Positions 1 through 12,800 of a stretch of DNA of 64,000 bases are shown one piece after another. The DNA lies in contig CAMQGK010000058.1 in assembly GCA_947000775.1 (NCBI GenBank), positions 2,424,001-2,488,000 on the forward strand. Direction: 5' to 3'. Source of the stretch: Pterois miles (taxonomy: Eukaryota > Chordata > Actinopteri > Perciformes > Scorpaenidae). Each line of letters opens with the position of its first letter. The first letter of the stretch is position 1. A model generated the notes under the pieces. That model did no database searches and was not told where the DNA came from. It saw only the letters and a program-made list of their open reading frames with translations. The position numbers and the translations under genes are program-made.

Positions 1-807
1 ACAGAAAGCCTGTTACCAACTGCAGGGGTGGAGTCAAGAAGTAGGAATTTGGATGCACGATGCATTACTGAAACTGTAAGATCCAGTGTTTTGGAAGTTT
101 GACTTAATCATGATTAATTGCAAATTAATGATTTTTTCATCTCTTCAAAATGTTCCTTAACGAGAGATTGGTCATGTATTTAATGCTCTTATTAACATGG
201 GAGTGAGCAAATATGCTGTTTATGCAAATATATGTATATATTATTATTGCAAATCAATTAACGACACAAATCAATGACAGATATTGTCCAGAGACCCTCA
301 CAGGTTCTGACTTTAGCATCAACAATCTGCTCCAATCAGAACAAACTGCAGCCCAACAGGCAACAACAGCTGTCAGTGTGTCAGAGTGCTGACTTGACTA
401 GGACTTGATCCAGACTGACTGGGACTATCAGAAAGTGGGCATGTCTGTAAAGGGGAGACTGGTGGGGACCCAGAGAACCCATTTACATCCACACATCTGG
501 AGGTCAGAGGTCAAGGGACCCCTTTGAAAATGGACATGGCAGTTTTTCCTCCAAAATATTGTGGAGGTTTGGAGCGCTATTTAATCTCCTTCACAACAAG
601 CTAGTCTGAGCTGGTTGGCTGGCTGATGTTAAACTACCTGCTGATAATGTCTAGTAGTTTTTTTTTTCACTTGCCTTCCAACATTAATATCAGTTTTTTT
701 TTACCTTTTGATTGGCACTGCGTTTTGTTCAATGAGGCTTAAAGCTGTAACCTTGTTTTTTGTGAGACTATAGTTGTTTTTCGATGTGAGCTCTTCTCTC
801 TACCTAC
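1..807. other. Kinase intron, left edge
   Basis: Apart from the repeat at 105-640 I see no exon. The next kinase exon is not recognisable here. Confidence 0.5.
105..640 (+). repeat. Interspersed repeat, DNA-transposon-like (copy 1)
   Basis: The stretch from the 'gattaattgcaaattaatg' segment to about 640 has the makeup of a dispersed teleost repeat I recognise: a TAAT-rich end, a tract near 300 with CCCTCACAGG, a GGGCATGTCTGTAAAGGGG block and an AAGGGACCCCTTTG block. A second copy of the TAAT-rich end is at 14917-15020. No coding capacity. Family name is not assigned. Confidence 0.55.
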
Positions 808-894
808 CATACAGCAGCTGGCTGCTAACTCCAGGAGACGCTGAGGACAGTCAGTCACCAGCTCCCTGAACGCATCCACATCCAGCCCATAGTC
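808..894 (-). CDS. Kinase exon, C-lobe (last one in the window)
   Basis: 29 codons lie between acceptor GTATTTCAG and donor TGTATG/GTAGGTAG. It encodes DYGLDVDAFRELVTDCPQ and RLLELAASCCM. The next exon should carry the MxPxxRPSF-type segment and lies off the left edge; I could not find it within bases 1-807. Confidence 0.9.
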
Positions 895-3800
895 CTGAAA
901 TACATTAACATCAACAGTCACTGCAGCACGAGCACACTGGTCGAGTTCAACACATCCACACGCTAGAACTGGAACAATGAACACTGTGTTTTCACAGCTT
1001 GGGATGAGTTGATAACAATAACATATGCTTCTATTCACATGCTGTTTGGAAGAGGAGCACTAGTTTGTGTTGGCTCATACACTATACATAAGGTAGGGTT
1101 TGACTCATTGGTGTTTTTAGGTCAGTACTCAGATTTATAAACTGCTAATGCCTGATACTTCATGCCCGTACTGAATATTCATGTTATCATTTCCATGTTC
1201 TTAATCAAGTAAAAATCTGTTTTTCATGCAATGGATTGACATTTTGGGAATAGCCGAGGGTAAGATGAGAAGACTGATACCACTCCTCGTTTATTCAGTA
1301 CACAAACAGAGTAGTTTCAGGGGGATTTGACTGTGAGAAGAAATAATCACAGCACTCAACTCTGCCATGCAACCATAAATAGTTATTTTTACATTTCTGT
1401 TTGAGTTCAGCTTAAACAAATCAGATTCAACATGTTAATAAGTGAGCTTTAGAGACATTAGGAGGCGTGTTGTTGAACTAGCTGTTTCCAGTCTTTTTGC
1501 TAAGCTAGGCTACTGACCTAATTTCAGCTCCATATAGTATTTAACACAGAGACATAGTGCAGCCTTAGTATCAGCTAAAACATGGCCAGCCATTGATGAG
1601 AGATGCTTTTCAAGATCAGATGTGTGTGTTGCTGATGAGAGGTCATTTCTGCTGTGATAATGGGCTGTTAATGGAGCTCTACCTGTGTTCTGGGTAGTAT
1701 CTCCGGGTCGGCAGGGATCCTGGCCAGGATTTCACAGAGCACGATGCCAAAGGAGAAAACATCCACCTGGAACAAGTGAGATACCATATAATAACTGAGG
1801 CTGATGCCAAACAAATCCCAAACGTATTCGTTGTTTTGAAAAGCAACAAGAAAAGAAAATACTTTTAAATATACCTAATAAGACATGTAACACATAGTCA
1901 TAAGATTTTTTTTAGGACTGAAACGATTAGCCGTTTGACAGAAAATTTAACAAAAAATATTTTAGGAATCCAAAAATAATTTTTCAAGCAAAAAAAAACA
2001 AAACATTACCAAGGTCCAGCTTCTCACTTGCAATGATTTGCATTTTTTTTTTGTCTTATGGATAGTAAATTGTTAATTTGGGGGTTTGGGACTTTTTGGA
2101 GCTTGGAGGCTCTACGTTTGGCTTTAGGAAGTTGTAAAAAGTATTTTTCTCTTTTTTTCTTACATTTAATATATCAAACATTTAATAGATTCATCAAGAA
2201 GATTATCATTAGATTATCTGATAATGAAATCATTAATTGCAGCCCCAATATTTAAAAGAAGAACGTTTGACTCAATTTCTGTCAATCTCTTGTTGAACAT
2301 ATGAAATGTTGCTGCAACCATTGACTTCCGTGTTTCCAGAGTTTGCAACAAATGCTGTCAGTACAGCACACATGTGTTCCCAGCTGAGTGTGCGCAGTAC
2401 AAACTGGACTTCTGCCTGTTACCTTGCGGTCGTACGGCTCTCCTCGGAGCATCTCGGGGGCCATCCAAAAGGCTGAGCCCACCAGTGAGAGCTTCCTGCC
2501 GGGGTCTTTGACTGGCAGCTCCACCACTTCCCTGGCCAGGCCAAAGTCAGTCACCAAGGCCTCCCGACCTCGAGACGTCACCCGGATCAGACAGTTCTGC
2601 CCAAACACAAAGAGGGATAAAAGAGCACAGGTTAATACAACTGCAGTGTTACATTTTGCCAACAGGGTGCAGTGTACGGCTGATTTCTGAAAAAGCAGGC
2701 TGCGTCAACAGTTCCTTTTGTCCATGCTGTCTTTAACATTTAAGCCTTGCATGAGTCTTTGAATGGACGTCCATCCGTCTGTTGCTTAGTCTCTCCACTT
2801 ATCAACAGAGTCTACAGCATTTGTTGTCAGCACCTTTCCAGTACACTAAATAATTTACCCAGACCCCATGTGAAGAGACTCGGTGTGGCTGCCTGTGTGC
2901 TGCCGTACAGGGTCGCCTCCATCACACTGACTGGCTGCTGGTTATCAGAGGTGTAATAAAAAAGTACATGATCTCTGTGGAAAAGCATGGTTCACAGATT
3001 TTATAGGCTGAGACCTGGAGATGTGATGAGCCAAAGTGTGTGTATGAGTGTTTGTATATGAGGATTTTTCCATATAATGGATGTGCTGGTGACACACTGA
3101 ATGTGTCCAATAGAAAATATAATATGTTTGTTTGCCTGGGGGGGGGGGGCAGTGACGTCAGCCTCTGGCTCCCATTGCACCAGAGACCTTTTCTATCCAA
3201 TAGCCTGTCATTACGAGGCTCTCCTGGGAAAAACTTCAGTCCCACACTTCAACTCTAAATTCAGCCCTGGCCCTCTCTGCCAAGGAAAGCAACAATTTGA
3301 GGAACAAAATGGAAAGCGTTGGCAGATACAAAGAGAAAGGCGCTAATTAAAAAGGGGCCTCAACTTTTCCAGGAGCTTAAACTTTGATTCAAGTTAACTT
3401 GCAGAGTTACTGATGCATATCCACAATGACTGCGTCGGTTCAGGGGCCTCTGGAATGTAATTTTCCTTTTTTTGCATCAGAAGCTTCAAATGTCCAGTCG
3501 CTTGAAAGACTTGATCCCAGTTAAACTTTCTTTATCTAAAAAGTTGAATGAAAAACACAAAGAAAACATGGCACAGAGTCCATTGTTTGATTGATAATTA
3601 TGATATCGGTGTACATATTATCAGTCAAGGTAAAGATATTAGGGGCTGTGGTTAGCACTCTCGCCTCATAGCAAGAGTTTGAATCCGGCTTGGGGCTCTT
3701 CTGTGTGGAGTTTGCATGTTCTCCCTGTGTAACCGTGGGTTTTCTCCGGGTACTCTGGCTTCCTCCCACAGTCTAAAGACATGCAATTTATTTATTTATT

Positions 3801-6800
3801 TATTACTTATTCATTTGAATGTGAGTGTGAATGGTTGTCTGTCTCTATGTGCCCTGCGATGGACTGGCGACCTGTCCAGGGTGAACCCTGCAAACAATGC
3901 TCCTTTGACAAAAAGTGAATGGCTAGCAGTCACATACTTCATGTTGCTTGGGGGTAACTTTGGCATTTTTCAACCTGGACCCTATTTTTTAAGTGACGAC
4001 TGGAGACGGGACTTTTTGAAACTGGTCCATTATTGAGGGAGAAGCTATTGAGGAGCTGCTAAACAAGCTGTAATGTAATCAACTGGGGCAAGCTACCGTC
4101 AGTTTACGTCCACTAAAGATGTTTTTCTGCCACTGACAGGCTCAGATTGTTATTACAGATGTCAACATTGACACATGACAACATTATGGAAATGATCCTA
4201 CAGAGAAATAAAACCCTTTTCTTACCTTTTGCTTGATCCGGTTTGTTATTGTCTCTAATCAAGGCTCGCTCGAGGAGAAGTCTTGTTCTGACATCTCACT
4301 CCTCATCCACAGTTGAAATCATCTCAATATTCAGCCACTGAAAACCCTGACGACCGTTTAGATGACACTAAGCTACGCTTCCTGTACTCCAACACAACAT
4401 GACACTCTTCTCTCCAACTCTCACTCATGTTTCCACCGTTGTCCTCCAGCAACAAGTCACATGACACTATAACAAACATGAAGCGAAAGGCAAGAAGTCC
4501 GAAAAAATACAAGACAAAGGTTTTATTTGTCTGTAGGGTCCTTTCCATATTGTCAGACACTTGGTAAAACCAAGCACTTTAGTGAATCGATGGTGAGGAA
4601 TGCAGTGCAGCCTTACAGCGTTAATATTACTCAATAACGGACCAATTTTAAAAAAAAAAACGATTTCCCCACTAGTCACAGACAGCAGCACATGAGAAAA
4701 TAGAGGCTAATAGAAGTTACTCTTTAATTAAAGCTGCATTAATTGCTTTTTTTGAGAGCCATGGCAACATCAGCATTTATTTGTAGTCATTTTTCTGACC
4801 ACCTGGCAAATCTAAGTCCAGTACTAACTCTCTTTTTGCGTTGTTTCATCTACCAACTCTACAAGTGGTCACACTGTCTGTGTGAATAAATTCAGGTCTT
4901 GTACGTGCCATTTGTTCTCAGGTCTCTCTGAATTATTGATTAGTGCTTCAGCTTCAACTGTATCTCCAAATCAGGATAGTTCATTCAATTATCACCATTC
5001 AGCATGGACCGACCTTACTGATGGATCAATCCAGTTTCTGTAGCCAGAGCATGACGTCCATCCACTACGGCCTCCGTGTCAATAAAGTGAACTGGGACAA
5101 AGCCAAATGAGTGGCCTCAGGGTGACGTGTGGTGAGAGGGCCCCATTCTCACACAAATCCACAAAGTTATGTGTGTAGCAACAGCACTTAGTTAGCAACC
5201 ACCTATTAACATGACAATAGAGCGACTGTCATGTTGCCTCGGCTCTTTGCATTACCGACTGTTTCTTCTGCGAAGCCTGGCAACCAGCGGAGACCGACAG
5301 CACCTACACACAGCGCTCACACATACGAGCGTACCCACACACAAGAACGTGGATGAAGATCTGCAGTCACTGCATCAGCAAGAACACAGCAATGTGTTGT
5401 ACTCTAATGAAAACATCACGTCTTTAAGAGCAAAAAACAAAGACCCAGATTTGACTCCAAATCTAGCTGACAATGCTTTCAAAAATGTTCTCAAAGAAGT
5501 TTAAATATATTATATGAATTCATTAAAATTAATTCAATTATTTCCTTCGCCCATGTGGTCAATATCTTTGGAAAGCCTACAAACTAAAAATCTCACTAAA
5601 AGCATATAAAACATTTTACAACAGGGAAAAGGTGAAGCCTCACAGCACACAGGTTCAAGCCCCGGCATGGGGTCCTTCTGTGTGGAGTTTGCATGTTCTC
5701 CCGGTGTTAGCGTGGGTTTTCTCCGGGTTCTCCGGGTTCTCCCGCATTCCAAAGACATGCAGGTCAGATTCACCGTTGACTATGAATTGCCGATAGATGT
5801 GAATGTGAGTGTTAATGTTTGTCAGCCCTGTGATGGACTGGTGACCGGACCAGGGTGAATCCCACCTCCACCCAGTGTCAGCTGGGATCAGCTCCAGCGC
5901 CCCAATGACCCAGAACAGGATAAATGGTTACAGATAATGGATGGATGGACAAGACGAAAACGAACAAGCTAAGACAAAATGTGAAAATCGACTATGAATA
6001 CGTTTAACTTGGGGGAGATGTGTAGAACAACATACATCAGCAGGAAAAAGGGAAATAGGAAAATACAGATGAGCTATTTTATCACACTGATCATCAAAAC
6101 ATCAAAAAGTTGAAGAGGATTAGAGAGGAGAGCTATTAAAGTGGCTATAATCAACATTTCCATAATACCAACGGGCCTAGCCTCTGATTACAGGGCGATT
6201 ACATGCTGGTTTCTTATATTAATTTCATGATGTAGATAAGTCCCAACCTGTTGACTCTGGGTCAGCTTTGGCCTGCAAGATTAGGGCTGATTTAAAACAG
6301 TAGATGGCATGTTGAGCTATCTTTAACCATGAAATGCCAATTTTTATAAATTTGGGAAGAAATGTCAATATTAACATCAGCATTGATCTGCTCCATCACA
6401 GTACAGCTCAGCAATGTTTGAGTAAAGCATGATTTTAAAACGTTATTTTTATACTGTATCCTGACAGTAGTACAAGACAGGTAAAATGAGAACGTTTGGG
6501 ACCCGGCAGCCATGTTGAGATCAGTTGAAGAAATACCAAGCACCGCCCACCAGCTGGAGCAAACGGCCTCATTTTACAGTTAAACACTAACTACAAGATG
6601 TTTCTGAGAACATCTCAGGAGAAAACTCCTCATTACAGGAACAGAATATTGATTCATATTTGATCAGCGCTGCCTAGTTTGACTATTTGGTTGGAGTTTG
6701 CAAGTAATTGACAGCTGCCGCAGTTGAATGAACAGCCAATAGGAATGCTGTCTCTCTGAAATGACCCGTGATTGGTCAGTCTCCCATCATGGGCTAGATT

Positions 6801-9800
6801 TACTACAGCCTGAGAGCAGAGCCATGAGGAGGTGCAGAGGTCTAGTTCTCTCTCAGAGCACTTGAATTACAGTATTTGCCAGATGATGCCTAAAATATTC
6901 TGCCCACCACAGGTATGTAAGTACGCAGTGCCCCTTTAATGCTGTGTTCATAACTGGTTTCCACTGCCCCAAAGTGGCCAAAATCATGGTTTCTAGCTGA
7001 AATGTTTGTTTTTGCTCACACTAAATGAGAAAATCCTTTACTGGTGCTTTGTTTTTCTTATCCTTGCCACTACCATACACCTGATGTACAATTCAGTGGA
7101 ACTTAAATTAAAGCTGCAGTTGGTAACTTTTCTAAAAGTTTACTGTTTATAGTGTACAGTTCATATTAGCTCAAACTGTCACTATATCCTGACAGTAGGA
7201 CATGAGACCGATAATTTGTGAAAAGAAATCAGGCTCCTCTGCCTCCTTTTAGCGCTCCTAATGGCATTTGCAAGATTCCACCCCGCCCAAAGGAAAAACA
7301 ACCAATCAGGGCCGACCAGTCTCTAACGCAGCTGTCAGTCACTGCTTCTTTTCTTTCCTGATATTTGTGTTTTTATAAAAGGTCATCTTTTAGCTTGCTT
7401 ATGTTTCTGCACATCATTCATCGTTTTATCGCTTTACAAGACGGTTGAGGTTTACCACACGCTGCGTCAGCGACAGCGTTCTGAGGTGTTTCATGGTGTA
7501 CACTTTGGCACTCATTTGGTTAGCCAAGCCCAAAGCATTTGATAGTTAAAGAGACTACAAACAAACCACAAATTACATTTGTTAGGGAAAAAAGGTGTCC
7601 TGGGAGGAACTCAGGCCACAGACCTGGGCTCTCTTAACCTGTGATCTTCCAGCTATCATCAGGCCTTTCAAATCCTCCTCATCTCATCCCAACATCAGAT
7701 CTTTTTTATTTAGAGAGGAGGTGCAGGACGTCGGTATCGCTTCCCCTCCTTACCTCAGTGCCCTTCAATGTTTTCAATTTATTTTCAAAGCAATAATATG
7801 TAGTAATTGTTCTTCATGTGCTCCTACACATATAAATAGATTTTCAAATTGAAACTGAAATGTAATTAATTATTTTTTTTTCATTTAATTTTTATTGATT
7901 CATTTTATTTCATTTTTATTGTTGGCCACTTAACCTCTACGCCACCAGGGGGCTCCATGCGTTGGATTTTTCAGGTTACAGATCAGTGAAGGTTCAAGTC
8001 TGGGCTCGATGGTGCACTTCCTACAATTTCAGCATGGAGACGTTCTTTACTCTCAAGTTCTCCATCTCTCACCGGTGGTTTTATTTTCTGGCTGTTGAGC
8101 TACCAACTACAGCTCATCCCCTGTGACGTCTCTGTGGTGGTAGATGTGATGGCAGCTGATGAGGGACGAGGTGTCCCTGTGGGGACACTGGTAGCCAAGT
8201 CAAGTCAAGTCAAGTCAAGTCAGTTTATTTTTGTATAGCCCAAAATCACAAGTCACAGGGCTTTACAGTCTGTACTGGATACGACACCCTCTGTCCTTTA
8301 CAGCGTCGTATCCCCCTCATGGTAAGTAACAGGACAGAGTGGGACACAGACTGAGGGTCTTACCTTCGAGTTCAGGTCTCTGTGGTAAATGTTCTTGTAG
8401 TGCAGGTAGATCATCCCTCTGCTTATATCACAGGCGAGGTCCACCTTCTCTCTCCAGCACAGAGGAACATCTTTCCTGGCCAGAAGCTCCTCCAGACAGC
8501 CACCATTCACATACTGAAGCAGCCAACAGACACCCGGGTACACACAGCGTTAGGACGATAAAAACATTTATCTAAATTGAGCAGTTAAATTGTAATAATG
8601 ACTGTGCTGAATTTAATACACTAATATGAATGATACTGTTAGGAAATATAAAAATGCTAGATTATGTGAACGCGACATTACCCTGACGTTATGAAGCCAG
8701 GTCTGGTTACAGAATAAACACCTTACTCAACTCACTTACCATTTCTTTATCACTATCAACTCGTATCAGTGTAATCTGTGGTATTTTTCCACACTGAGAG
8801 CAGAGCCGGCCTGTGAACATGCACAGCAATGATGACTCACCTCTAAGATTGGATAAAGTTTGTCGTCTTTGACACAGATTCCCAGATATCTAGAAAAAGA
8901 GCAAATGTGTTTATTACTTAATGTTCCTTATGAGTCCTCCTAAGTTGAGTTTCTCTCAGGCAGTGTGCTATGTATTATATTAGCATGCTAACATGCTACA
9001 CTAAGATGGTGAGCATGGTAAATATTATGCTTGTATAGTATCAGCCTGTTAGCATTGTCAGTGTGAGCATGTTAGCATGGCAGTAGACTAGTTTACTTTT
9101 GTTGTAATCACATTAAACAGTGATCAGCCACAACAACAAAGATCTACAGCTGTACGGGTGTCGGACACCTAAAAACACAGATACAAATCAAGACTTTTTT
9201 TACAAATTAGAGGCCATTCAAACGTCAGAGGATAGTCACCACATCTTCAGCATAACTAGCTGGAGCCCTTCATGAAAGGACAACATTAAATGAATAATTC
9301 AGCCCCTAGATGATCATTTGTACAGTATATCAGTTACTCAATCTGTGTTACGTCGATTTCTTGAAGAAAACGTTTGTTTTCTCTCATGCATCCACGGTGA
9401 ATGGAGAATCAAAAAATGGAGAAAATTCTCAATGAATTGAAGTAAAAGGGGGCCACATTTCGCAAAATGATATCAAAACATCCATTTACAAACTCTCATG
9501 CAACTTGTGCATCATATTCATTCATATGTCTGGGAGGTAGTGAGCTTTTCTCCCAAACACATGCGTCTTCACTAAAACCTTAGAGCGCATTAAATAGTAA
9601 ACAGTTGTTTTGATATTGTTTTGCCATTTACTTCGATTCACTACAGATTTACTCTGTGGAGGCAAAATCAAAGTTTTCTTCAAGAATTCAAGGTAACACA
9701 GGGTGAGTAACTGATTAATTCATTAATTAATTGATTGATTAAAAAAATGTTTATTTGGAGGGTGAAGTAGTCCTTTAATGATAGTCTTCAACAAATCCCA

Positions 9801-12800
9801 TAAAAAGACCAAAACCAACAGTGAGCTAGTCTCTGTCTGACCTCCCTACCTCCTCTGTGGCTCTCAGCCACAAGGCCATTCATTTCTACAGAAGACTTAA
9901 ATCTTTCACAATGTCCAGAAAACATCTGCTCGCTGTAGTTACCATCAGACGTTACTCAAATACAAGGAAATAGTGCATTTGTTAGGGACTACTTTCAGCA
10001 GCGGACTAATCCACATTTGGTGGTGTACTGAGTTTAAGTGGCAGCAGGACAGTGTGTGTGGGACTGAGGACACACAGATAATATTAGTTATTTGGATTAA
10101 TTCATTGTTGGTTTTGGTCTTTTTGATAATGAATGAATGATTCAATGAGAAGACTGTAGAATATCACCAGTAATATAATTTTAAATTTGCCTTGGTTTCG
10201 CCATAAGACGATAGAACAAGCACTTTGGAGGGATGACTGAACACACCTGATCAAAGCTCATATTCAAAAGAACCGTTTAATATTAATATTAATATTTAAT
10301 ATTGCATTGGGTCCTGGGAACAATGTGCACACACTTAGTGTGTGTTTTCAGCCAGCACAGCGTGGTCAGGCACTAACGGTATGGACATCACAGCCTGCTG
10401 TGTAGTGCTGTCAGCAGTGACCTCAGCAGATAAGCTGCACCCTGATAACCTTACCGCTGTGACCTTGCTAAATGGCTAAATGAGATTGCTAAGGCAAACA
10501 TTATGTCTGCCAGGCTTCACACCTTATGTAACTACTGTAGATGACAGGGCCAGTGTTAAACAGCACCAAGGTCTCGTAACATTTGTGTGGACTGGAGCTG
10601 CAGCGAGGCTGTGGCTGCAAGTCTTTGCTGCCACTTTCTATTAACGAATAATTTCTTAATGAAGTTTCTAAGCTGCTCTTATCCATATTTGTTTATTCAC
10701 AATGGATCAAATGACTACATGTAGTGTTAAAGGGTGACTCATTCCAGTTGTTTCTGCTCATTGTTTTATTTTGTCACAACTGTATAGTTTTTGTTCAGTC
10801 TCGCCGCTCTCACCAACCTCATTGTCAGATACTTTATTTTCACTGGAACAGTTCAGAGAACCGGCTGAGAACCGGCTGAGAACCTGCTGTACACTGACTA
10901 CCAGCACCAAGCATCAGACAGACTGTCATGGTTCGGGCCTTTGTGCTAGTTTGGGTAGTTTTGGTTCTGTATTGTTATTTTGAGTTGCTGTTACATTCAT
11001 TCCTGTGTTATTGTTCGTTTCGTCACCCACCTCTGGCATCATGTCTTGTTTCACTCCCTGTCCTGGTCCTGGTTTCTTGTCTTAGGTTGTTTCCTGTTTT
11101 ATTTTGAAAGTTGTGCGTCTCTTGTATCATTTCCAGCTTCACTTCCTTCCCCTGTGTATTTTCCCTCCGTTTTTGTGATTGTGATTCTGTGTTTCCGTGT
11201 CCCTTTGTGTTTCACTGTGTTCTCTGCATTACCTGTTGTTACTCCATGTACTTTGAGTTACTCCGTGTTGCTTTGTTTTACTTTGTGTCTCCTGTGTTAC
11301 TCTGTTACTGTTTATCAGCCTAATCAGTTTTATCAGATTAAAGACGTGCTTTTTGCTTCATCTACCTCTCTGCCTGGCTTCTGCCTTTGAGTCTATCATC
11401 TAAAAGACAGTGTTTCGTCACACAGACAAAGTTAGCATCTAGCTAGTGAACGTAGCAGAGCATTTAGCAGCTAAACAGCCAGATGTTTCCCTCAGCAGTT
11501 AGTGGAAGCAGAGCTAAAAGAGTAATATTAAACTAACATTCATCACATGGATGCAAACACAACTCAAATTAATGCTAATGTTGTTCTGTGCCTGCTGGAT
11601 GTTTGAATACAAAACTTTATAAGGTGCAAATAATGTTTCCATCTTGTTCTGCTGCCAAATAGCCAAATGAATCAATCCAAGCTGTTTGCTGTCCACTGTA
11701 TATTTTGTGATATAGGCAGATTGGTTTCTATTCCACTCCATGTGGCATGAAAATTAAATGTCTCTTGAAAACTGCTTTGCGTTGTATAATCCATTGCAGT
11801 GAGTTCGTCAGAGTCATAGTTGTGGAGTATAGCAGTGAAACTTAAAATCAAACTGCATCACTGTGCATGGTGACTGACGATCTACATGGTCCTAATGTGA
11901 TGCATTCAGGACTCTGCTAACAGGTTTTCACATGGTATGGAAGGGAATGGCTGTCTGGTAAAGTGGGAAAAACACATCTGAAAGTATAAATCATGTTTGC
12001 TGTACTAGAAAGTATATCTAAGATAAACCCTGCAAAGCACTGGGATTTCCTTTACAGAGATTTCTACAGATTTTGAAATATTCAGTCTCAATGAAATACA
12101 TTTTATAGGGTTGTGTGGATCTGGTATAAATATGTGCTGTTTTCAGGGATTATTATATTAGGGTAAGAGTATCAACCATAGAATAGCTATTTAGTATATT
12201 ATAATCAAGTTAATATGTTTAAAATGCATTGCCATTACACTTTAACTATGGTAGTCATAAATACTGCTACGAAACTGCAGACTGTGGAGGGGAAAAAGAG
12301 TGAGTGAGTGTGATGTGTGATATGTGATATGTGGGCGGGTGAAGAGCCTGTACAGACATAGAAGAGAGACTGAAAGGGAAATCCTCAGAGCCCTCTTCGT
12401 TTGCTTTGATAGATTTAAACCCAATGGACAAAGCAGAGAGGCCTCGTCGGACATGACGAGTGGACTGTTACCTGACGATGTTGGGGTGGGAGAGTTTCTG
12501 CAGCAGGCTGATCTCTCGTACGATGCTGTCTTGGTCCACGTCGTTTTTGTAGATCTTGACCACCGTCACCTTCCGACTGGTGCTGTGCATCACCTGAAGG
12601 ACAGTGGTGACTGTTAGTAGCAGAGACAGTCCAAGTAGTACTAGCAGCAGTAGTTGTTGCAGCAGTGATGGGGAGGTAGTAGATGTACAGTGGAGACAGA
12701 GTGGCAGCAGTAAGACTCTGGGAGTGTATTTAGGAAATCAGGAACCAATTTGTTTTGGTTCAATTTGAACATCAGTCTGAATTAAGGTAGAAAAAGCTTT

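Larger units (their letters stand above)
2597..8363. other. Kinase intron of about 5.8 kb
   Basis: Contains the two tRNA-headed repeats (3.6, 5.6 kb), repeats at 6.5 and 7.1 kb and the CAAGT element at 8.2 kb. The remainder is unassigned and shows no exon. A G-run at 3138-3150 followed by TGACGTCA is seen but unsupported as a regulatory site. Confidence 0.6.
8890..12471. other. Kinase intron of about 3.6 kb
   Basis: Holds the fold-back element (9.3-9.8 kb), the 10.0-kb repeat and the solo LTR (10.9-11.4 kb). Otherwise no feature is recognised. Confidence 0.6.

Noticed and set aside
3138..3165. G-run followed by TGACGTCA, a CRE-like site
   Set aside because: Intronic, isolated, and a single 8-mer is weak evidence for regulation.
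10980..11390. 136-codon + strand frame
   Set aside because: Lies wholly within the solo LTR; Phe/Cys/Ser-rich product of pyrimidine-rich DNA.
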